DNA from: Motacilla alba alba
Taxonomy: Eukaryota > Chordata > Aves > Passeriformes > Motacillidae
Length of the DNA: 64,000 bases
Direction of reading: 5' to 3'
Assembly: GCF_015832195.1 (NCBI RefSeq)
Contig: NC_052016.1
Coordinates: forward strand, 83,055,047 to 83,119,046
Both the position numbers and the translations under genes were made by a program. How positions within the stretch are numbered: position 1 is the stretch's first letter; each line of letters starts with the position of its first letter. Positions 60,830-64,000 of the stretch are shown in pieces. The notes beneath the pieces are model-generated. The model saw nothing but the letters and a program-made list of their open reading frames with translations. It was not told where the DNA came from and searched no databases.

Positions 60830-62166
60830 AGCTAAATTTCAAGCAGAAAGATGAGTTGTTTAGTAATTGTCAAAAGGGTATAAAAACTAGGGACGAAACA
60901 TAACTGAGAAAAGGAAACTTTGCTCCACACCTTAACTAAAAACTTCCTATCTAGCTTTGTACTAACCTTCCAAACATGGTGAAGAATTAACTTCTTCCTG
61001 CAGGAGTCATGAAATGGATTAGGACTGAGAAAAAAAATATGGATTCTCAAGGACATGGGCTGGATGGGCAAGGGTTTTTGGTCTTTAGCTTTAGAAGTTT
61101 TCTTGAAAAAAATATATTTTCAATAAATTATCCCATATATATATATTGCATAATTTGTAATTTGGAAATACTAGAAAATAGTAGTACATTTATCTGTAAA
61201 TCTCCACATAGAAGGTTGATCTGTTGTTTATTTCATTCTATTTTATGGTTATTGTAAAAAGCTATCCAGAAACTTCAAAGCAGGAAAGATTCATTTCACC
61301 ATCCCAGAATTCTTTGCCATTTTATCCCAACAAATTGAGTTGTAAGTCATTTTCAGGTGGTTTCTCTGATAAGCTTAGGCAAGTGTAATTTCATGCAGTG
61401 CAATTCAGACTTACATCCCTCTTGTGGAAGAGAGCTCATCAGTCTGTCTTTTTGGACAGAAAGGCAAAACCCTTCAGAACTACTTAGTGTCAGGTATATT
61501 TTCATTTCAGTGCAACATAACTCTTCCCCAGGAATGGAACATACCTTGTGTTTGTTTCCATTTTTGGCTAAAATCAACCAATGCAATTTTAACAAAGCTT
61601 TTATAAGCATTTAGAGAACTACTTAGTTACAAACGGTGCCAATGTTAAGATCACAGTGAAGTAAATGCTCTGTTTAGCCAAAGAATGAAGGCAACAGTGA
61701 AAGTTTTTATATGTGGGTTTTTTTTTTTCTGGAGATGGGCATGGGTAACAGACAGATTCAGTGTCCACTATAGGATTTTTCAGGTTAGTTTGCCGGCCAG
61801 AACACCACTTAGTGCAAAACACAGTGGTGGTGTGAGGAACAGAACTCAGCAACCTGTCTGCTTGTCTCACACTGGCCACCCAACAGCCATCAGATGGTGT
61901 GAGCACCAGCCAGGATCCTGCAGTGATGTCTGCATGGGGAAAAGGCTTTGCAGGACCAGGACCATAATATAGCCATTATTAGTCTACCTTCCCACTGGAG
62001 ACTGAAAATGAGGTAGTACTTATTTTCTTACCCAAGCCCAAAATGTCAGGGCTGCTTGTAGGAGGATTTTGTTTGCTTCTTGTAAATTAAACAAGAATTA
62101 AGAAAAAAGAAGTTAATCACTGGATTAGTCTTTAAAATGGTCAATGTTCAGAGAATTTTGTCAAGC

Positions 62167-62195
62167 TGATACTCCTCTTTTGTTCAGGAGTATCA
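62167..62195. repeat. Perfect 10-bp-stem hairpin, 9-nt loop
   Basis: TGATACTCCT (62167-62176) and AGGAGTATCA (62186-62195) are exact reverse complements around a pyrimidine-rich loop. It is not extended on either side. Confidence 0.8.
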
Positions 62196-63196
62196 ACTAA
62201 GACATACCAGTCTTTTGTAATTCATAAAAAGGGAGAGAGTTCATTCCATATTATTTTCACATTGTTACCTGATTTTTAATTACTTTAATATTCCTAATTT
62301 CATTTAATTACTTTATCTTTTATTCTAAAATCTTCATTTTTAGAGGAAGTATAATAAAATCATAGAACTTCAGGGTAGAGGACAAGAATAAGAAATTATG
62401 GCAGAGGATTTTCATTTGATGTTTCAATATTATTTTTTTATTATCATGTGACATGTATGAAGTTATGTGCATTTATTTGAAGATTATTTGCTTTTTATCC
62501 AATAGCCTTGTAAAGGCATGGGGGGGAAAATGAGGTTATGGATCAACCATTCTGCTTTAGTCCTCAAACTAATAACAACATTGTGTTATGATGTCTGTTG
62601 AGTGACTTATCACAGATATTTCAAGAATTGGATTAAAAAATTAAATTACAGTTTATGAAAACTGCATTAATATAAGAGAAACATGTTAAAATTGAATTCT
62701 TTGAAGTTAAGAAAGTTGATTAAGTGGCTCATTTACATGAGGTATTGGCAGGAATGAGGAAATTCTAAAAAGGGTAGGAAAATCATGTAACAAAAGCAAA
62801 GATGCGAGGTAAACTTATCTGTATAAGAGAAGCTTGGTAGGAGATATTGTGGCATCAGAGGATGGATTCAAAACATGAAGAAAGCTCTTCGCAATAATTT
62901 TGTCATGTGGGTTTAATTTTGTTGTGCTCGGGAAAATGGTTCTTATACACTTGTTTTAGCTGTTTGAAAAGAATTCTAAAAATGTTTGTAGATTAAGGCC
63001 TGGTGCCTAAAGGGCCCACTGCCACCTTAAAACATAAAGACCACTAATCTCCCTATGCCTCACCCAAAAAGCTTCTTACATGTGTAACAGATGTGTGCAA
63101 ACAGCAAGGAAAGAGAAGTCAAAAAGAGCATTTGGAAGTTTTGGTTCTGCTGGAGAATCTGAGGAGGGCTTTTCACAGGAGATCCCCTTGGTTTCA

Positions 63197-63224
63197 GGGA
63201 CCTGGGGGAGTGAGGGGGGTGGGG
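63197..63224 (+). other. G-quadruplex motif
   Basis: G3-ACCT-G5-AGTGA-G6-T-G4 meets the four-tract quadruplex pattern with loops of 4, 5 and 1 nt on the plus strand. It lies in a locally GC-richer patch (about 63120-63310) inside otherwise AT-rich DNA. Such motifs are enriched at promoters and enhancers, but no other promoter sign is visible. Confidence 0.75.
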
Positions 63225-64000
63225 TTCTGTAATTTGGACAAAAAGAGAAGAAAGAGGTTCTAGACAAAAACAGCCAGCTCCAGAGGCCTGCACACACTGC
63301 AGCCAAACTACTCACCCCTACAACTTTGGAACAGTTCCACTTCTCTGAAACTGCTTTTTTTCTTCTTGTGACATAACCATACTACTGTCATTGATTGCTT
63401 ACCCCCTATATATGCAATCACTTCTTCTACTGCTCTATTTCTCTCATTTTTCAGGGAATTTTTATGAAATTTGTGGCACCATAAATAGTTGTATCACTCA
63501 AAAACATTTTACCCATGTGCATTATAGTAACCTGTTTTATATTACAGCTCATTGCACTCTAAAAGCATAAAAGCTTTCAAGGCTGTTGATTCTGTTAAAG
63601 CTGCATTTGCCTATTGCATTGGACACTGTACACTTACAGGATAAAACAGCAGAAAATCATTTACACTAAAGTAGTCTTTAACTTTATGTGATACTTCTAT
63701 GAAGTGTTTTCTTAGTTGTCTAGGGGGGGTTTCTATGTGTCATTCTTTGTTTAGATTTCCTCACACTTTTAAATGATAGTCCTGTTTTTAATTCTATAGG
63801 CCAGTCAATGTCTTTTCCAATGGATAAAAATTGCTTACTGGAAAATGTTGTGATTGTGTGTGTGTTTTCTGTTTTATCATACGAGACTGATGGTCTTAAA
63901 CACAAATTTGAATTCCTAAGTTTAATCACCTAGATTTCACAAAGAGTAAGCAGTCTGTTCCCTGCTACTTAGTAGGATTTATTAAATGCCTGGTCAGTTT

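Larger units (their letters stand above)
52886..64000. other. Unannotated AT-rich non-coding DNA
   Basis: More than 11 kb with no gene, RNA gene or clear mobile element. It contains four structured short repeats listed separately (55975-56004, 60228-60283, 60800-60829, 62167-62195) and one G-quadruplex motif (63197-63224). A GC-richer patch at about 57360-57680 has an open frame of 112 codons (57271-57609, +) rich in Cys, Arg and Ser, with no recognisable domain. Another somewhat GC-richer patch is at about 61780-61960. Neither matches a repeat that I know. Confidence 0.55.

Noticed and set aside
1..64000. tRNA, rRNA, snRNA genes, CRISPR arrays, bacterial operons or phage genes
   Set aside because: I saw no cloverleaf with A and B boxes, no rRNA core sequence, no regularly spaced direct repeats with unique spacers, and no long adjoining open frames. 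The base composition and repeats are vertebrate.

Overview
The window looks like 64 kb of gene-poor, AT-rich nuclear DNA from an amniote, almost certainly a bird. The evidence is the repeat content. There are several CR1 LINE fragments with typical CR1 3' ends. There is a solo LTR whose R/U5 resembles avian alpharetrovirus-type (class II) LTRs, and a solo LTR of the widespread avian ERVL type. More degraded copies of what look like old amniote repeats (L2/CR1-clade LINE, L3-like, MIR-like) are also present. No bacterial operons, ribosome-binding sites, CRISPR arrays or phage modules are visible. Species cannot be fixed from the sequence alone.

I see no protein-coding gene that I can support. 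The longest open frame is 186 codons (50817-51377, +). Most other open frames are under 120 codons and are low-complexity translations, antisense shadows of repeats, or chance openings in AT-rich DNA. The window is best read as intergenic sequence (a gene desert) or a large intron. Two weak transcript hints are recorded as findings only: a 3'UTR-end-like segment near 1.2-1.46 kb and an exon-like segment at 50928-50996.

Layout: 1-3.8 kb, unannotated AT-rich DNA. 3848-4345, CR1 3' region on the minus strand. 4.3-9.3 kb, AT-rich with T/G- and A-rich low-complexity tracts. 9321-9484, old L3/CR1-like 3' end. 9.5-19.3 kb, unannotated. 19282-19636, class II solo LTR with perfect 6-bp target duplication. 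19.6-24.7 kb, unannotated. About 24.73-25.86 kb, pyrimidine-rich block containing a decayed LINE reverse-transcriptase tail. 25.9-31.6 kb, includes a CTCCT microsatellite. 31.64-32.64 kb, mosaic of four CR1 pieces in opposite orientations. About 34.2 kb, MIR-like remnant. 38.2 kb, short CR1 tail. 39459-39923, ERVL-type solo LTR on the minus strand with near-perfect 5-bp duplication. 40-64 kb, unannotated apart from a GATA/GATG microsatellite, homopolymer runs, two G-quadruplex motifs and several perfect short hairpins.

Because no genes are supported, there is no pathway to describe. The region records transposon history: ancient amniote LINE/SINE debris, then CR1 insertions, then two ERV insertions each reduced to one LTR. 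I looked for an undescribed system and did not find one. The most useful leads are the CR1 mosaic, the ancient LINE remnant, the dated LTR insertions and the exon-like segment.
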